Origin: Chloroflexota bacterium
GTDB taxonomy: Bacteria > Chloroflexota > Anaerolineae > Anaerolineales > Villigracilaceae
Length of the DNA: 64,000 nt
Assembly (NCBI GenBank): GCA_013388855.1
Contig: JACAEM010000016.1
Coordinates: 124,001 to 188,000, forward strand
Direction: 5' to 3'
Of this stretch, positions 34,265-43,629 are shown piece after piece. The translations under genes and the position numbers were made by a program. The notes below the pieces were generated by a model. It was not told the origin of the DNA. It did not search any database and saw only the letters and a program-made list of their open reading frames with translations. Each line of letters opens with the position of its first letter. The first letter of the stretch is position 1.

Positions 34265-35002
34265 ATGACTCACGTCCAGCTTTTCATTACCTGTCTCGTC
34301 GATTCTTTCTACCCGCAAACGGGAGAGGCAATGGTGGACATTTTCCACCGCCTTGGCATCGCCGTGGACTTCGTTCCCGATCAGACTTGCTGCGGACAAC
34401 CAAACTTCAATGCCGGGTTACGAACCGAAGCGCGCGCCATTGCACAGCACACCATTCGTGTCTTTGAAAAAACGACCGGTGACATCGTGATGCCATCCGG
34501 TTCGTGCGCGCACATGATCAAGCATAACTATCCTGAACTTTTTGCGGATGATCCTGCCTGGCTGGCGCGTGCGCAAGATCTGGGCAAACGCGTCTTTGAA
34601 TTTACCGAATACCTCGTGGACTATCTCGGCATCATCGACGTGGGCGCCCAATGGAACGGGACTCTCACCTATCATCCATCCTGTCACATCTCGCGCGGCA
34701 TGCACATCGACCGTCAACCGCGCGCCCTGCTGGCAAACGTGAGAGGCGCTCGGATTGTAGACCTGCCCCATGCTGAGGAATGCTGCGGCTTTGGCGGCAT
34801 CTTTTCGATAGAACACCCCGAACTTTCCGCGGAGTGGTTGAAACGCAAGGTCAGCAATCTGGAAATGAGCGGAGCCCCCACACTGGTCGTTGCGGAAGCG
34901 GGTTGCCTCATGCATCTTGCAGGCGGTTTGCACCGGCAGAAAAAACAACAGCGCGTCATCCACATCGCGGAAGTGCTTGCGAACCGGGGAGGTAAGCAAT
35001 GA
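34265..35002 (+). CDS. lutA: Lactate utilization protein A (CCG-domain Fe-S protein)
   Basis: A 245-aa LutA/LldE protein, part of the LutABC L-lactate dehydrogenase complex. Two CCG (heterodisulfide reductase) domains are seen: DQTCCGQPNFNAG near residue 42 and EECCGFGGIFS near residue 165. Each gives cysteines for an Fe-S cluster. The start was moved from 34172 to the ATG at 34265, where homologues begin and a -10 box is correctly placed. The next gene overlaps by 4 nt (ATGA), giving an obligate two-gene operon. Confidence 0.9.
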   Translation: MTHVQLFITCLVDSFYPQTGEAMVDIFHRLGIAVDFVPDQTCCGQPNFNAGLRTEARAIAQHTIRVFEKTTGDIVMPSGSCAHMIKHNYPELFADDPAWLARAQDLGKRVFEFTEYLVDYLGIIDVGAQWNGTLTYHPSCHISRGMHIDRQPRALLANVRGARIVDLPHAEECCGFGGIFSIEHPELSAEWLKRKVSNLEMSGAPTLVVAEAGCLMHLAGGLHRQKKQQRVIHIAEVLANRGGKQ

Positions 35003-36987
35003 CCAATCCATTCCGCGCCCATATCCGCCAATCGCTGGCAAATGAAGCGCTCCAAATCGCACTGGACGCGAACGCCGAACGCCGCGTGCACGGGCGTATC
35101 GCTGCCTTCGCCTCCCTGCCCGATTGGAAGGATCGACGTAATCAGGCTCATGCCATCCGCGCCGATGTGATCGAACATCTCGATAGGTACCTCGAAACAT
35201 TCATCTTCAATGCACGGAATAATGGAATTACCGTTCACCGCGCCAAAGATGCAGCGGAGGCAATTAATATTTTCACAAACATCATACGGGCGCGTCATGA
35301 CGCGCCCGTATTGATCGCCAAATCCAAATCCATGGTCTCGGAGGAACTCGACCTCAACCGCGCACTCGAATCCAAAGGAATACGCGTTGTCGAGACCGAC
35401 CTCGGCGAATACATCGTCCAATTGCGCGGCGAAAAACCGGCGCACATCATCACCCCTGCTGTGCACCTGCGCCGGCAGGAAGTCGGTCAACTCTTCCACG
35501 AGAAATTAAGCGAGCCGTACACCGAAGATATTCCCACGCTTGTCAACGCAGCGCGCAGGGTTTTGCGTGAGGTCTTTCTCACCGCTGATATTGGCGTCAG
35601 CGGCGTGAACTTTGGTATCGCCGATACGGGCGGCATCTGCATCGTCACCAACGAAGGCAATGGGCGCATGGTTACCACCTTGCCGCCGGTCCACATCGCC
35701 TTGATGGGCATGGAACGCCTCGTCCGCAATTTCGATGACCTCGCCATCATGCTCTCGCTGCTCCCCCGCTCCGCCACCGGGCAAAAGCTCAGCGTCTACA
35801 CCCAGATCATCCACCAGCCGCTCGACGGTCAACAGCGTCACATCCTTCTCCTCGATAACGGACGTACCAGACTTCGCAGTTCACCCCTTAAAGAGTCACT
35901 GTATTGCATTCGCTGTGGTTCATGTCTCAATGCCTGTCCCGTCTTCCGCGAGATTGGCGGGCATGCTTATGTTGGGAAAAATGGCGCACTCTCGCCATAC
36001 TCTGGGCCCATCGGCTCGGTCATCTCGGCGGGTTTGTTCGGCAGCAATTTCATCCCGCTTGCCCAAGCATCGTCTCTGTGCGGCGCATGCAAAGACGCCT
36101 GCCCCGTGGACATCGATCTGCCGAAGTTGTTGACGCGGGTACGAGCGGGGCAATCTCCACTCTCGACTTCCCCATCCTCGCCACACGGGCTTTCGACGCT
36201 TTCCACTATTTTTCTGCGGATATACGGACGCGTCGCGACTCACCCAAAGCTGTTTGCCATATCGCAGCGTTTCGCCGCGCTGGGAACGCGTCTGGTTTCC
36301 CCGTTCTCGGCAATGGTTCGTTTACCGGCGTTCACAGGCTGGGGCTACAGCAAGGACTTGCCGCGCTTCGCATCCAAGCCATTTCGAGCACAGTTTCATC
36401 GCCGAGAGGTAAAAACAGCGAGGAAACTTGAAAAGATTATTCGCAAAACGGTTGAATCAATCCCCGAAACCCCGATTTCCAATTCCCGAACGGAACAATT
36501 CATCACAGAGCTGACCGCTGTTGGCGGGCATCTCACACGAACAAGCGCGAATGAGCTAACCGAGAAAGTCATCGAACTTCTCAAATCCCGCGATGTCAAC
36601 CACATTCACCTCGAACCCAATGTTTTGGATGAGAATGCCCTCCAACAAGCAGGGATTACTGTCAGCCACGCGTCGAATCCCGCGACCCGCGTCGGTGTGA
36701 CAAAAGCTCTTTGCGGGGTGGCAGATACCGGGTCCGTGCTGGAAGCGGATGGCGAGGGAGGCAAGATCCATGCCTCGCTGCTGCCCGAACTCCACATCGC
36801 GGTTCTGCACAAATCTGACATCCTTCCATCCCTTATCGACGCGCTCCCCCTCACACGCCAGAAAAAGTCCACCGTCGTTATCACCGGTCCCTCACGGACA
36901 GGCGACATCGAAATGTCCCTCACCATTGGGGTGCATGGTCCGAGCGAGGTGCATGTCTTTCTCGTTGACGATTCAAATTCTCAATGA
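34999..36987 (+). CDS. lutB: Fused LutB-LutC lactate utilization protein
   Basis: A 662-aa fusion. Residues 1-310 are an LUD domain and residues 311-380 a two-[4Fe-4S] ferredoxin-like region (CIRCGSCLNACPV and CGACKDACPV); together these equal LutB. A variable linker of about 100 residues follows. The C-terminal 180 residues (FITELTAVGGHLTRTSANEL to GPSEVHVFLVD) form a second LUD domain equal to LutC, normally a separate gene. With lutA it completes the LutABC set for L-lactate oxidation. The TGA stop abuts the -10 box of the tRNA-Glu gene. Confidence 0.9.
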   Translation: MTNPFRAHIRQSLANEALQIALDANAERRVHGRIAAFASLPDWKDRRNQAHAIRADVIEHLDRYLETFIFNARNNGITVHRAKDAAEAINIFTNIIRARHDAPVLIAKSKSMVSEELDLNRALESKGIRVVETDLGEYIVQLRGEKPAHIITPAVHLRRQEVGQLFHEKLSEPYTEDIPTLVNAARRVLREVFLTADIGVSGVNFGIADTGGICIVTNEGNGRMVTTLPPVHIALMGMERLVRNFDDLAIMLSLLPRSATGQKLSVYTQIIHQPLDGQQRHILLLDNGRTRLRSSPLKESLYCIRCGSCLNACPVFREIGGHAYVGKNGALSPYSGPIGSVISAGLFGSNFIPLAQASSLCGACKDACPVDIDLPKLLTRVRAGQSPLSTSPSSPHGLSTLSTIFLRIYGRVATHPKLFAISQRFAALGTRLVSPFSAMVRLPAFTGWGYSKDLPRFASKPFRAQFHRREVKTARKLEKIIRKTVESIPETPISNSRTEQFITELTAVGGHLTRTSANELTEKVIELLKSRDVNHIHLEPNVLDENALQQAGITVSHASNPATRVGVTKALCGVADTGSVLEADGEGGKIHASLLPELHIAVLHKSDILPSLIDALPLTRQKKSTVVITGPSRTGDIEMSLTIGVHGPSEVHVFLVDDSNSQ

Positions 36988-36993
36988 TACAAT
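36988..36993 (+). promoter_or_regulatory. -10 element of the tRNA-Glu gene
   Basis: TACAAT begins one base after the lutBC stop codon and ends 17 nt before the mature tRNA 5' end. Confidence 0.5.
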
Positions 36994-37010
36994 CCCGCCC
37001 GCAATTAGAC

Positions 37011-37083
37011 GCCCCCATCGTCTAGCGGCCCAGGACGGAGCCCTCTCAAGGCTCAAACCGGAGTTCGAGTCTCCGTGGGGGCA
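37011..37083 (+). tRNA. tRNA-Glu (CUC)
   Basis: A 73-nt cloverleaf with acceptor GCCCCCA / TGGGGGC, anticodon stem GAGCC / GGCTC, loop CTCTCAA (anticodon CTC) and T arm CGGAG-TTCGAGT-CTCCG. CCA is not encoded (ACTTTT follows). Confidence 0.93.
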
Positions 37084-37088
37084 CTTTT

Positions 37089-37129
37089 GTGACAGTCACC
37101 TTACCTTATAGGGTGGCTGTCACTTTTTT
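37089..37129 (+). terminator. Rho-independent terminator after tRNA-Glu
   Basis: GTGACAGTCACC / GGTGGCTGTCAC pairs with one mismatch and is followed by six T residues. It lies immediately upstream of the EamA gene. Confidence 0.85.
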
Positions 37130-37137
37130 GGAACATA

Positions 37138-38058
37138 ATGAAAACAACATCTTCTTATTCGCGCGGCTATCTCATCGCGCTTGTCGCCACCATTTTGTGG
37201 TCAACAACGGGACCCTTGATCAGCTATCTCAGCAGGACTTACGCCCTGCCGTCGCTTGTCCTTGCCTTCTGGCGTGACTTGTTCGTTTCGTTCGGCATGT
37301 TGGCAGGACTGCTTCTATTCAGCCGTTCACGCTTTCATTTGGATCGTTCGCAGTGGAAGTTCATGGTTTTTTATGGGCTGACGCTGGCGATCTTCAACTC
37401 CATGTGGACATTCTCGGTTCAATACAATGGGGCGGCGGTCGCCACAGTGCTGGCATTCTCTTCCCCGACAATGACCGCGATCCTGAGCCGCCTCGTGTAC
37501 AAGGAAAAGGTTGGCTGGATCAAGGTCATCTCCATTGGGTTGAGCCTCATCGGCCTGGTATTCGTCTCCGGCGCACAGGACCCGGCAACATGGCAACTCA
37601 ATGCGGCAGGAATCCTGTTCGGTCTGTTGACCGGTTTCTTTTTCGGGGTTTACAACCTGCAAGGCAAACATGCCTCCGATGCGCACATTGACTCATGGAC
37701 TGCTCTGCTCTATTCCTTTGCCGTTGCCACATTCTTCCTGTTCTTCTTCAATATCGGCATGGATATAGCTTCAGGCAAACCGCTCTTTACGGATATGCTC
37801 TGGCTGGGAGATTCGGTGAAAGGCTGGGGCATTCTCTTCTTCCTCGGTGTCGCTCCCACTCTCGGCGGATTTGGGTTGTACACCATGAGCATGCGCTTCA
37901 TCCCCGCTACGACCGCAAACTTGATCGCCACATTGGAACCGGTCATGACCGCAGTGTGGGCGTATTTCTTCCTGAGTGAAATGCTAGCAGGCAGTCAACT
38001 TTTCGGTGGTCTGTTGATCATCGTGGGTGTTATCATCTTGCGAGCAAGTGAAAAATAA
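37138..38058 (+). CDS. EamA/DMT-family permease
   Basis: A 306-aa drug/metabolite transporter with ten predicted membrane helices arranged as two EamA repeats. The first starts GYLIALVATILWSTTGPLISY; the second contains GLLTGFFFGVYNLQGK and TTANLIATLEPVMTAVWAYFFLSE, the classic end of the second repeat. Substrate unknown. No promoter or ribosome site is obvious between the tRNA terminator and the ATG. Confidence 0.85.
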   Translation: MKTTSSYSRGYLIALVATILWSTTGPLISYLSRTYALPSLVLAFWRDLFVSFGMLAGLLLFSRSRFHLDRSQWKFMVFYGLTLAIFNSMWTFSVQYNGAAVATVLAFSSPTMTAILSRLVYKEKVGWIKVISIGLSLIGLVFVSGAQDPATWQLNAAGILFGLLTGFFFGVYNLQGKHASDAHIDSWTALLYSFAVATFFLFFFNIGMDIASGKPLFTDMLWLGDSVKGWGILFFLGVAPTLGGFGLYTMSMRFIPATTANLIATLEPVMTAVWAYFFLSEMLAGSQLFGGLLIIVGVIILRASEK

Positions 38059-38135
38059 TCGATTCAACCGCCTCGAAGGTTTATGAGACTCAACAATATC
38101 TCTCAAATAGACCTTCAGGACGTTCTTTGGAGAAA

Positions 38136-38849
38136 ATGAACAACAAAAATTTCCGTTATTTCGACATCATCCTTGGACTCTTCGTGGCGGTGCTGATCAC
38201 CAGCAATATCGCCTCCTCCGCCAAGATCGTAGACTGGGGCTTTGGCATCCTCGGCCTTCGACTCGCCTTCGATGCCGGTACGATCCTCTTCCCCGTCAGC
38301 TATATTTTCGGCGATATCCTCACGGAAGTCTACGGGTATAAACGTTCGCGCCGCGTCATCTGGACGGGTTTTTTTGCGCTGGCGTTGGCGGCGCTTGTCT
38401 TTTGGATTGTCGGGCTGTTGCCCGGAGAAGCCACATGGCAGGAGTATGCCGGAGACAAGGCTTATCAGTCCATCCTCGGCGGGATGAGCAGCGGCGGGAT
38501 CGCGCTTGCCAGTCTTGCCGCCTACTGGCTGGGCGGGTTTAGCAATTCTTTTGTTCTGGCAAAGATGAAGATCCTGACGAACGGTCGCTGGTTGTGGTCG
38601 CGTACAATTGGCAGCACGCTGGTCGGTGAATTGGTGGACACGGTCGTCTTTGTAGCGGCAGCCTCCGCGTTCGGCGTTTTTCCGTGGAGCTTGTTTTTCA
38701 CGTTGACTGTCGCCAATTATGTCTTCAAGGTGGGCATGGAAGCGCTGATGACACCGGTCACGTATGTGGTGGTCAGTGCCTTGAAACGGTCGGAACATGA
38801 AGATGCCTATGACCGGGGAACGAATTTCAATCCGTTTGTAATGGAGTAA
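38136..38849 (+). CDS. VUT-family (YhhQ-like) queuosine precursor transporter
   Basis: A 237-aa integral membrane protein of the YhhQ/VUT family, transporters of queuosine precursors such as preQ0/preQ1. Family blocks are LITSNIASSAKIVDWG, FGDILTEVYGYKRSRRVIWTGF and the conserved GSTLVGELVDTVVF. The start was moved from the TTG at 38127 to the ATG at 38136, with GGAG 4-5 nt upstream. No preQ1 riboswitch could be recognised in the 77-nt gap, and no queuosine synthesis gene is nearby. Confidence 0.85.
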   Translation: MNNKNFRYFDIILGLFVAVLITSNIASSAKIVDWGFGILGLRLAFDAGTILFPVSYIFGDILTEVYGYKRSRRVIWTGFFALALAALVFWIVGLLPGEATWQEYAGDKAYQSILGGMSSGGIALASLAAYWLGGFSNSFVLAKMKILTNGRWLWSRTIGSTLVGELVDTVVFVAAASAFGVFPWSLFFTLTVANYVFKVGMEALMTPVTYVVVSALKRSEHEDAYDRGTNFNPFVME

Positions 38850-38891
38850 ATAACGGAACCAGCTTCCGGCTTGGTAATGAGGCGGGCGCCG

Positions 38892-40046
38892 CTAGGATTG
38901 AGGAATCGTCTTTTCGGGGAGAATCCGCTTGAAGAGTTCGATCAATCCCAATCCCGCCAAAATAATGATTCCCAGTACCAGGAACATGCCGCGTCCGCCG
39001 ATACTCTCAAGCAGGACGCCGCAGACAACCCCACCGAAAGCGGAACCAACGCCAAAAGATGCCGCGCCGAAGATGCCCTGCGCCGTGGAGTTCAATCCTG
39101 CGGGAGCGTTTTGGTCAGCATATGCCACGCCTGCCGACCAAAATGCCGGGTAGAACATCCCGCCCACTGTCTGTACAAGAATCGCCAGAGGGATGGTATC
39201 GACAACGCCAAAGAACAATGAACGAACACCGATCAACACCAACGCGATGAGATATAACCCATTCGGAGTAAATCGTTTGACCAAGCGGTTGCCAAAGAAG
39301 AAGACCGGCAGTTCAACGAGTGTGGCAATGGAAAAGGCAAAGCCGATCTGGTTGCCGTTCGCGCCCAGTTCCTTAAGGTAAGGCGACAGGTACGATGCCA
39401 CCGAAATGGAACCTAGACCGCCAAAAAAGGCGGATAGTAGAAAAATAACCCAGCGGCGGCTGGTTAGAAAAATCCATGCACTGCCGCGTGCGGCATGAGT
39501 TTCTTCATGCTTTCCAAAGACAAGTTTCCGGCTGACAAAGAAATTGATCAACGAAATAGCAGTACAAACGTAGAACAAAATCCGCAAGCCATAGGCGTAG
39601 AGCAGGAAACCGGCGATTTGTGCAAAGAGTCCCCAGCCGATTGAGCCCCCCAGCCGGACACGTCCGTACATGGCGCGCTCATCTCCCAACATTGACATCG
39701 TGGCGCTGTCAGAAAGCGAGCCCACGGGAGAGAAAAAAACGTTGAATACGATTACAAGAATCAATATGGCTGTAAAACTGGTGAGCAGCGGCAGTACGAA
39801 TGTTGTGACCGCCGCGACGATAATCCCCACGCCCAGGATCAAAGTATGCCGCCGCGTCGAATCCGCCAGCCCCGTCAGGAACGGTCCCGCCGCCAATGAG
39901 ACGAGCGGAGGCACACCGGTGAGCACTCCGATCTGCGTGCCGCTAAAATTCAACTCCTGGTAGAAAAGGACGATGAACGGCATGAAGGAAGCCATTGCCG
40001 CATAAAACAGAAAATAAAAACAGAAAGGCCAGACTAATTTTTTCAT
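38892..40046 (-). CDS. MFS transporter (LacY/NupG-like MFS_1_like)
   Basis: A 12-helix major facilitator of about 384 aa. N-terminal LVWPFCFYFLFYAAMASFMPFIVLF and the loop GLADSTRRHT after helix 3 fit the MFS_1_like clade, which includes nucleoside and sugar permeases. The C-half has FGNRLVKRFTPNGLYLIALVLIGVR. The start is the ATG at 40046; the ORF start at 40064 is a TTG. It is divergent from the nucleoside-salvage operon, so a nucleoside or sugar substrate is conceivable but not shown. Confidence 0.82.
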   Translation of the reverse strand: MKKLVWPFCFYFLFYAAMASFMPFIVLFYQELNFSGTQIGVLTGVPPLVSLAAGPFLTGLADSTRRHTLILGVGIIVAAVTTFVLPLLTSFTAILILVIVFNVFFSPVGSLSDSATMSMLGDERAMYGRVRLGGSIGWGLFAQIAGFLLYAYGLRILFYVCTAISLINFFVSRKLVFGKHEETHAARGSAWIFLTSRRWVIFLLSAFFGGLGSISVASYLSPYLKELGANGNQIGFAFSIATLVELPVFFFGNRLVKRFTPNGLYLIALVLIGVRSLFFGVVDTIPLAILVQTVGGMFYPAFWSAGVAYADQNAPAGLNSTAQGIFGAASFGVGSAFGGVVCGVLLESIGGRGMFLVLGIIILAGLGLIELFKRILPEKTIPQS

Positions 40047-40115
40047 CCCGACATGAAATTCCAATCCATTGTTGAATAGCGTCGATTATATGACGGCTTT
40101 CAATTTCAAATGGAG

Positions 40116-40121
40116 TACAAT
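40116..40121 (+). promoter_or_regulatory. -10 element of a probable leaderless promoter (nucleoside operon)
   Basis: TACAAT ends 6 nt before the ATG at 40128 and probably drives the ribokinase and following genes. Confidence 0.55.
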
Positions 40122-40127
40122 TCATCC

Positions 40128-41045
40128 ATGCCAGACGTGCCAAAGCGCGATGTCCTCGTTGTGGGCTCCCTCAATGCCGATCTCGTCGTCCGTGCGCCGC
40201 GCTTTCCGGGACCCGGCGAGACCATCAGCGGCGAAAACCTACAAGTCATTCCCGGCGGCAAGGGAGCGAATCAGGCGGTTGCTGCGGCAAGGTTGGGAGC
40301 GAACGTGTCCATGCTGGGACGCGTAGGCAAGGACAACTTTGGAGATTTTCTCCTGAACAATCTTCAATCGAATCACGTGAACACGCAATTCATCCAGCGC
40401 GACGATGCATCTACCGGGACCGCCACCATCATTGTGGATGGGAATGGACAAAACAGCATCGTGCTTTCGCCCGGAGCAAACGGAAAGGTCTCTGCGGCGG
40501 ATGTAGAATACGCTTCTTTCTCAAGCTTCAGCCTGCTTCTGCTTCAATTAGAGATCCCCATCCTGACGGTTCTCCGCGCCGCCGAACGCGCCCGCGAACA
40601 CGGGCTGCGCGTGATTCTCAACCCGGCCCCAGCCCAAACCCTGCCCGATAAATTGATTGCCCTTGCTGACTTCCTCATCCCCAACGAGACGGAATTGAGC
40701 CTGCTCACCGGCATGGAGGTAACAGACACTCCCTCCGCTGAACGGGCAGCACACACCCTGCTGGGACACGGGGCCAAAACGGTGATTGTGACCTTGGGGA
40801 GCAAAGGCGCGCTGATTGTGGACAGGGCATCCAGCACACATGTGGATGCGTTCAAAGTGGATGTGGTGGATACGACTGCCGCCGGTGACGCGTTCATCGG
40901 CGGGTTCGCCCATGCCCTGTCGGAAAACGAATCTCTGAAAGATGCTGTCCGCCGCGGATGCGCCTGTGGTGCACTGGCAACGACCAAATTCGGCGCCCAG
41001 CCGTCATTACCGATAAAAGAAGAAGTGGAAAAATTCCTCAAATAA
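40128..41045 (+). CDS. rbsK: Ribokinase (PfkB family)
   Basis: A 305-aa PfkB sugar kinase that phosphorylates D-ribose at O5. The N-terminal signature is VVGSLNADLVVRAPRFPGPG, the GG switch is PGGKGANQAVAAARLG, and the catalytic Asp is in DTTAAGDAFIGGF. NPAPAQTLP is a typical ribokinase block. The start was moved to the ATG at 40128 because of its -10 spacing. It is the first gene of a nucleoside-salvage operon, consistent with ribose released by the two nucleoside hydrolases downstream. Confidence 0.9.
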   Translation: MPDVPKRDVLVVGSLNADLVVRAPRFPGPGETISGENLQVIPGGKGANQAVAAARLGANVSMLGRVGKDNFGDFLLNNLQSNHVNTQFIQRDDASTGTATIIVDGNGQNSIVLSPGANGKVSAADVEYASFSSFSLLLLQLEIPILTVLRAAERAREHGLRVILNPAPAQTLPDKLIALADFLIPNETELSLLTGMEVTDTPSAERAAHTLLGHGAKTVIVTLGSKGALIVDRASSTHVDAFKVDVVDTTAAGDAFIGGFAHALSENESLKDAVRRGCACGALATTKFGAQPSLPIKEEVEKFLK

Positions 41046-41089
41046 GGCTCCGCCGCCGTCCGGCGGTGAGAACGCCGCCCGGAGTTGTT

Positions 41090-42040
41090 TTGAATCCCAA
41101 ACGAATCATCATTGACACCGATCCCGGCGTGGATGACGCGTTCGCCTTTCTATTGGCGTTGGCCTCGCCGGAGGTCCAGCTTGAAGCGTTGACCACCACG
41201 CAGGGCAATGTCTCGCTCGAAAAAGCCACGCGCAACGCCCTCTCCGTTTTGGAGTTGGCCCGCGCCAATCATATCCCGGTGGCCGCGGGGAGTGTAGTTC
41301 CACTTGTCCAGCCGTTGTACACCTCTGCCGACGTGCACGGTGCAAGCGGCATCGGCAATTCGAACTTGCCTGAGCCAACGACAAAGCCGCTTGGCGTTCA
41401 TGCTGTCGATTATTTGATCGAGCGCGTCCTGGCGGAACCGGGAGAATTAAGCATCTTTCCCATCGGTCCCTTGACCAATATCGCCATGGCGATCCGCAAG
41501 GAGCCAAAATTCGCCAAAGCCGTGAAAGAATTGGTTATTATGGGCGGAGCAATCAACGAAAATGGCAATGTTACTCCGCTCGCCGAGTTCAACATCTTCG
41601 TGGACCCACATGCCGCGCATATCGTTTTCCATGCCGGGATTCCCATCACGCTGATCCCACTGGATGCCACGCATAAGTGCCTGCTCAAACCGGAGCATGT
41701 GGATCGTCTGATGAAAATCGACTCTCCCATCTCACGCTTTATCCAGGAGGCAGTGGAGGTTTATTTCAAATTCTCTTACGAGCGGGGGTTTACCGGATGC
41801 GCCTTGCACGATCCACTGACGCTGGCAACGGTCATTGCTCCTGGGTTATTAACCCTAAAGGAATATTACGTGGATGTCGATCATTCCCCTGGCGTCGCGA
41901 TGGGCAAAACCTTCGCCGATATTTTCAATGTCACAAAAAAGCCTGCCAACATGAAAGTTGCCATGGAAGTACGCGGCGACGATTTCATTGAGTTGTTCGT
42001 CCAGCGCATGGAAACGCTGGCAAGAAGAATTACAGGTTAA
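41090..42040 (+). CDS. Inosine-uridine preferring nucleoside hydrolase, copy 1
   Basis: A nucleoside N-ribohydrolase (IUNH family), 316 aa, which splits ribonucleosides into base and ribose. The calcium-binding cluster DTDPGVDDAFA is at the N-terminus; NIFVDPHAAHIV and the C-terminal GCALHDPLTLA complete the active site. Start: a TTG at 41090 with GGAG 5 nt upstream, because the ORF track start lies inside the ribokinase gene. A GC-rich hairpin (CCGCCG...CGGCGG) lies between the two genes. It is paralogous to the next gene. Confidence 0.88.
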   Translation: MNPKRIIIDTDPGVDDAFAFLLALASPEVQLEALTTTQGNVSLEKATRNALSVLELARANHIPVAAGSVVPLVQPLYTSADVHGASGIGNSNLPEPTTKPLGVHAVDYLIERVLAEPGELSIFPIGPLTNIAMAIRKEPKFAKAVKELVIMGGAINENGNVTPLAEFNIFVDPHAAHIVFHAGIPITLIPLDATHKCLLKPEHVDRLMKIDSPISRFIQEAVEVYFKFSYERGFTGCALHDPLTLATVIAPGLLTLKEYYVDVDHSPGVAMGKTFADIFNVTKKPANMKVAMEVRGDDFIELFVQRMETLARRITG

Positions 42041-42041
42041 C

Positions 42042-42998
42042 ATGCCCAAACGAATTCTCCTCGACACCGACCCCGGCATCGACGACTCGCTGGCAATCCT
42101 GCTGGCGCTGGCTTCGCCGGAGCTTTCCCTGGAAGGCATTAGTGTGGTTCACGGCAATTGTTCGCTGGAACAAGCCACGATCAATGGGCTTTCCGTTCTG
42201 GAATTGGCACACGCCGAGCATATCCCTCTCGCTGTTGGATGCGAACTGCCGCTGGTGCAACCCTCCCTGCTGGCGCCGGAGACGCATGGCAACACCGGCC
42301 TGGGATATGCAAATCTCCCGGAACCGCGCATCAAGCCCGTGTCCCAGCATGGAAGCGATTTTCTCATCGAGAAGATTCTGTCCAGCCCGGGGGAGATGAC
42401 GCTTGTGGCAGTTGGTCCGCTTACAAATGTCGCTCTGGCGATCCGCAAGGAACCGCGCATCGTGGGCGCACTCAACGAACTGGTCATCATGGGCGGGGCC
42501 ATCCGGCACGAAGGCAACACCACCCCGCTGGCAGAATTCAACACATTCGTGGACCCGCATGCCGCGCACATTGTCTATCATGCCGGCATTCCCACCACGC
42601 TCGTACCGCTGGATGTGAGCTACCAATGCGTTCTGCTGGCTTCGGATGTGGAACGTTTGCTCAAGATTGAATCGCCCATTCCACAATTTATAAAAGCAGC
42701 CACTGATTTCTACATGGAATATCACGACTCTTACCAGGGAATCAAAGGTTGCGTGATCAACGATCCGCTCGCACTGGCATTGACGTTTGCGCCTGAACTT
42801 TGTGAGTATCAATCCCTGCCCGTGGACGTGGATATTTCCGGCGGTGTTTCGACCGGTAAAACTTTTGCTGACTTTTACAACTACGAGAAGAAGCCTGCCA
42901 ACATGAAAGTGGCGCTGGGCGTGCGTCCACGCGACTTTATCGAACTGTTTTTAAAGCGGATGGAAAAGCTGTCACTTACGGCTTTCAAATTGTCATAA
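42042..42998 (+). CDS. Inosine-uridine preferring nucleoside hydrolase, copy 2
   Basis: A 318-aa paralogue that starts one base after the previous stop (TAA-C-ATG). The catalytic cluster is DTDPGIDDSLAILL, followed by NTFVDPHAAHIV and GCVINDPLALA. The two copies share most motifs but differ around the substrate pocket (FKFSYERGF versus MEYHDSYQG), which suggests different base preferences. Tandem copies in an operon with an ECF importer point to uptake and breakdown of whole nucleosides. Confidence 0.9.
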   Translation: MPKRILLDTDPGIDDSLAILLALASPELSLEGISVVHGNCSLEQATINGLSVLELAHAEHIPLAVGCELPLVQPSLLAPETHGNTGLGYANLPEPRIKPVSQHGSDFLIEKILSSPGEMTLVAVGPLTNVALAIRKEPRIVGALNELVIMGGAIRHEGNTTPLAEFNTFVDPHAAHIVYHAGIPTTLVPLDVSYQCVLLASDVERLLKIESPIPQFIKAATDFYMEYHDSYQGIKGCVINDPLALALTFAPELCEYQSLPVDVDISGGVSTGKTFADFYNYEKKPANMKVALGVRPRDFIELFLKRMEKLSLTAFKLS

Positions 42999-43035
42999 AC
43001 GTTGGCTGTGGACTATTTTGAAAAGGAGAGATACC

Positions 43036-43572
43036 GTGCTGGAAAAGATCAAACAGGATTTTCGACCGATCACATGGATACTGATCCCTATTGCTGTCAT
43101 TGTCAATGGGGCGGGCGGCTGGTTGATCACCAAATTGGACCTGCCGTTGTACCTGGATACGGTCGGGACGATTTTCGTCGCGGTTGTGACGGGTCCGTTG
43201 GCAGGGGCAATTACCGGTCTGGTTACGAATGTCATTCTGGGACTTGTCTCGCCGGGGTATGCACCTTATTGGCCCGTACCGGTGCTGATCGGGCTTGCCG
43301 CAGGAATTTTGGCCAACCTGGGCTGGTTCAAAGACTGGTCGAAGGTTTTGTTGGCCGGGCTGATCATCTCTGTGGTCGCCTCCATCACCTCCACTTTGAT
43401 CGCTATGCGTATCCACGGGAACGCCGATCTCAATCCAGCCTACTTCCTGGTGGAAGAACCGGTTGACAAAATCGCCGCCGCTCTGATTGCATTTGGTACT
43501 GCAAGGTTCCTGCCCAAACAGATTTTTGCCCTTCTGCCGCGGCGTGAAAATGTGACTTCGGGAGAAAGATGA
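43036..43572 (+). CDS. ECF transporter S component, copy 1
   Basis: A 178-aa six-helix substrate-binding membrane protein of an energy-coupling factor importer. The start is a GTG at 43036 with AAGGAGAG 5 nt upstream. Typical S-component features are LDLPLYLDTVGTIFVAVVTGPLAGAITGLVTN and a second half ending EEPVDKIAAALIAFGTARFLP. Substrate is not determined by motifs; the neighbouring nucleoside hydrolases and ribokinase imply a nucleoside. It lies 38 nt after the hydrolase gene. Confidence 0.78.
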   Translation: MLEKIKQDFRPITWILIPIAVIVNGAGGWLITKLDLPLYLDTVGTIFVAVVTGPLAGAITGLVTNVILGLVSPGYAPYWPVPVLIGLAAGILANLGWFKDWSKVLLAGLIISVVASITSTLIAMRIHGNADLNPAYFLVEEPVDKIAAALIAFGTARFLPKQIFALLPRRENVTSGER

Positions 43573-43629
43573 AACAAAACCACATGAGTGGTGTTGTAGG
43601 AATCAAATATCACAAAAGGAGCGCTCAAA

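Noticed and set aside
38059-38135. preQ1 riboswitch before the VUT transporter
   Set aside because: No preQ1-I pseudoknot pattern (C-rich loop with A-rich tail) or preQ1-II pattern could be recognised in the 77-nt gap; a covariance search would decide.
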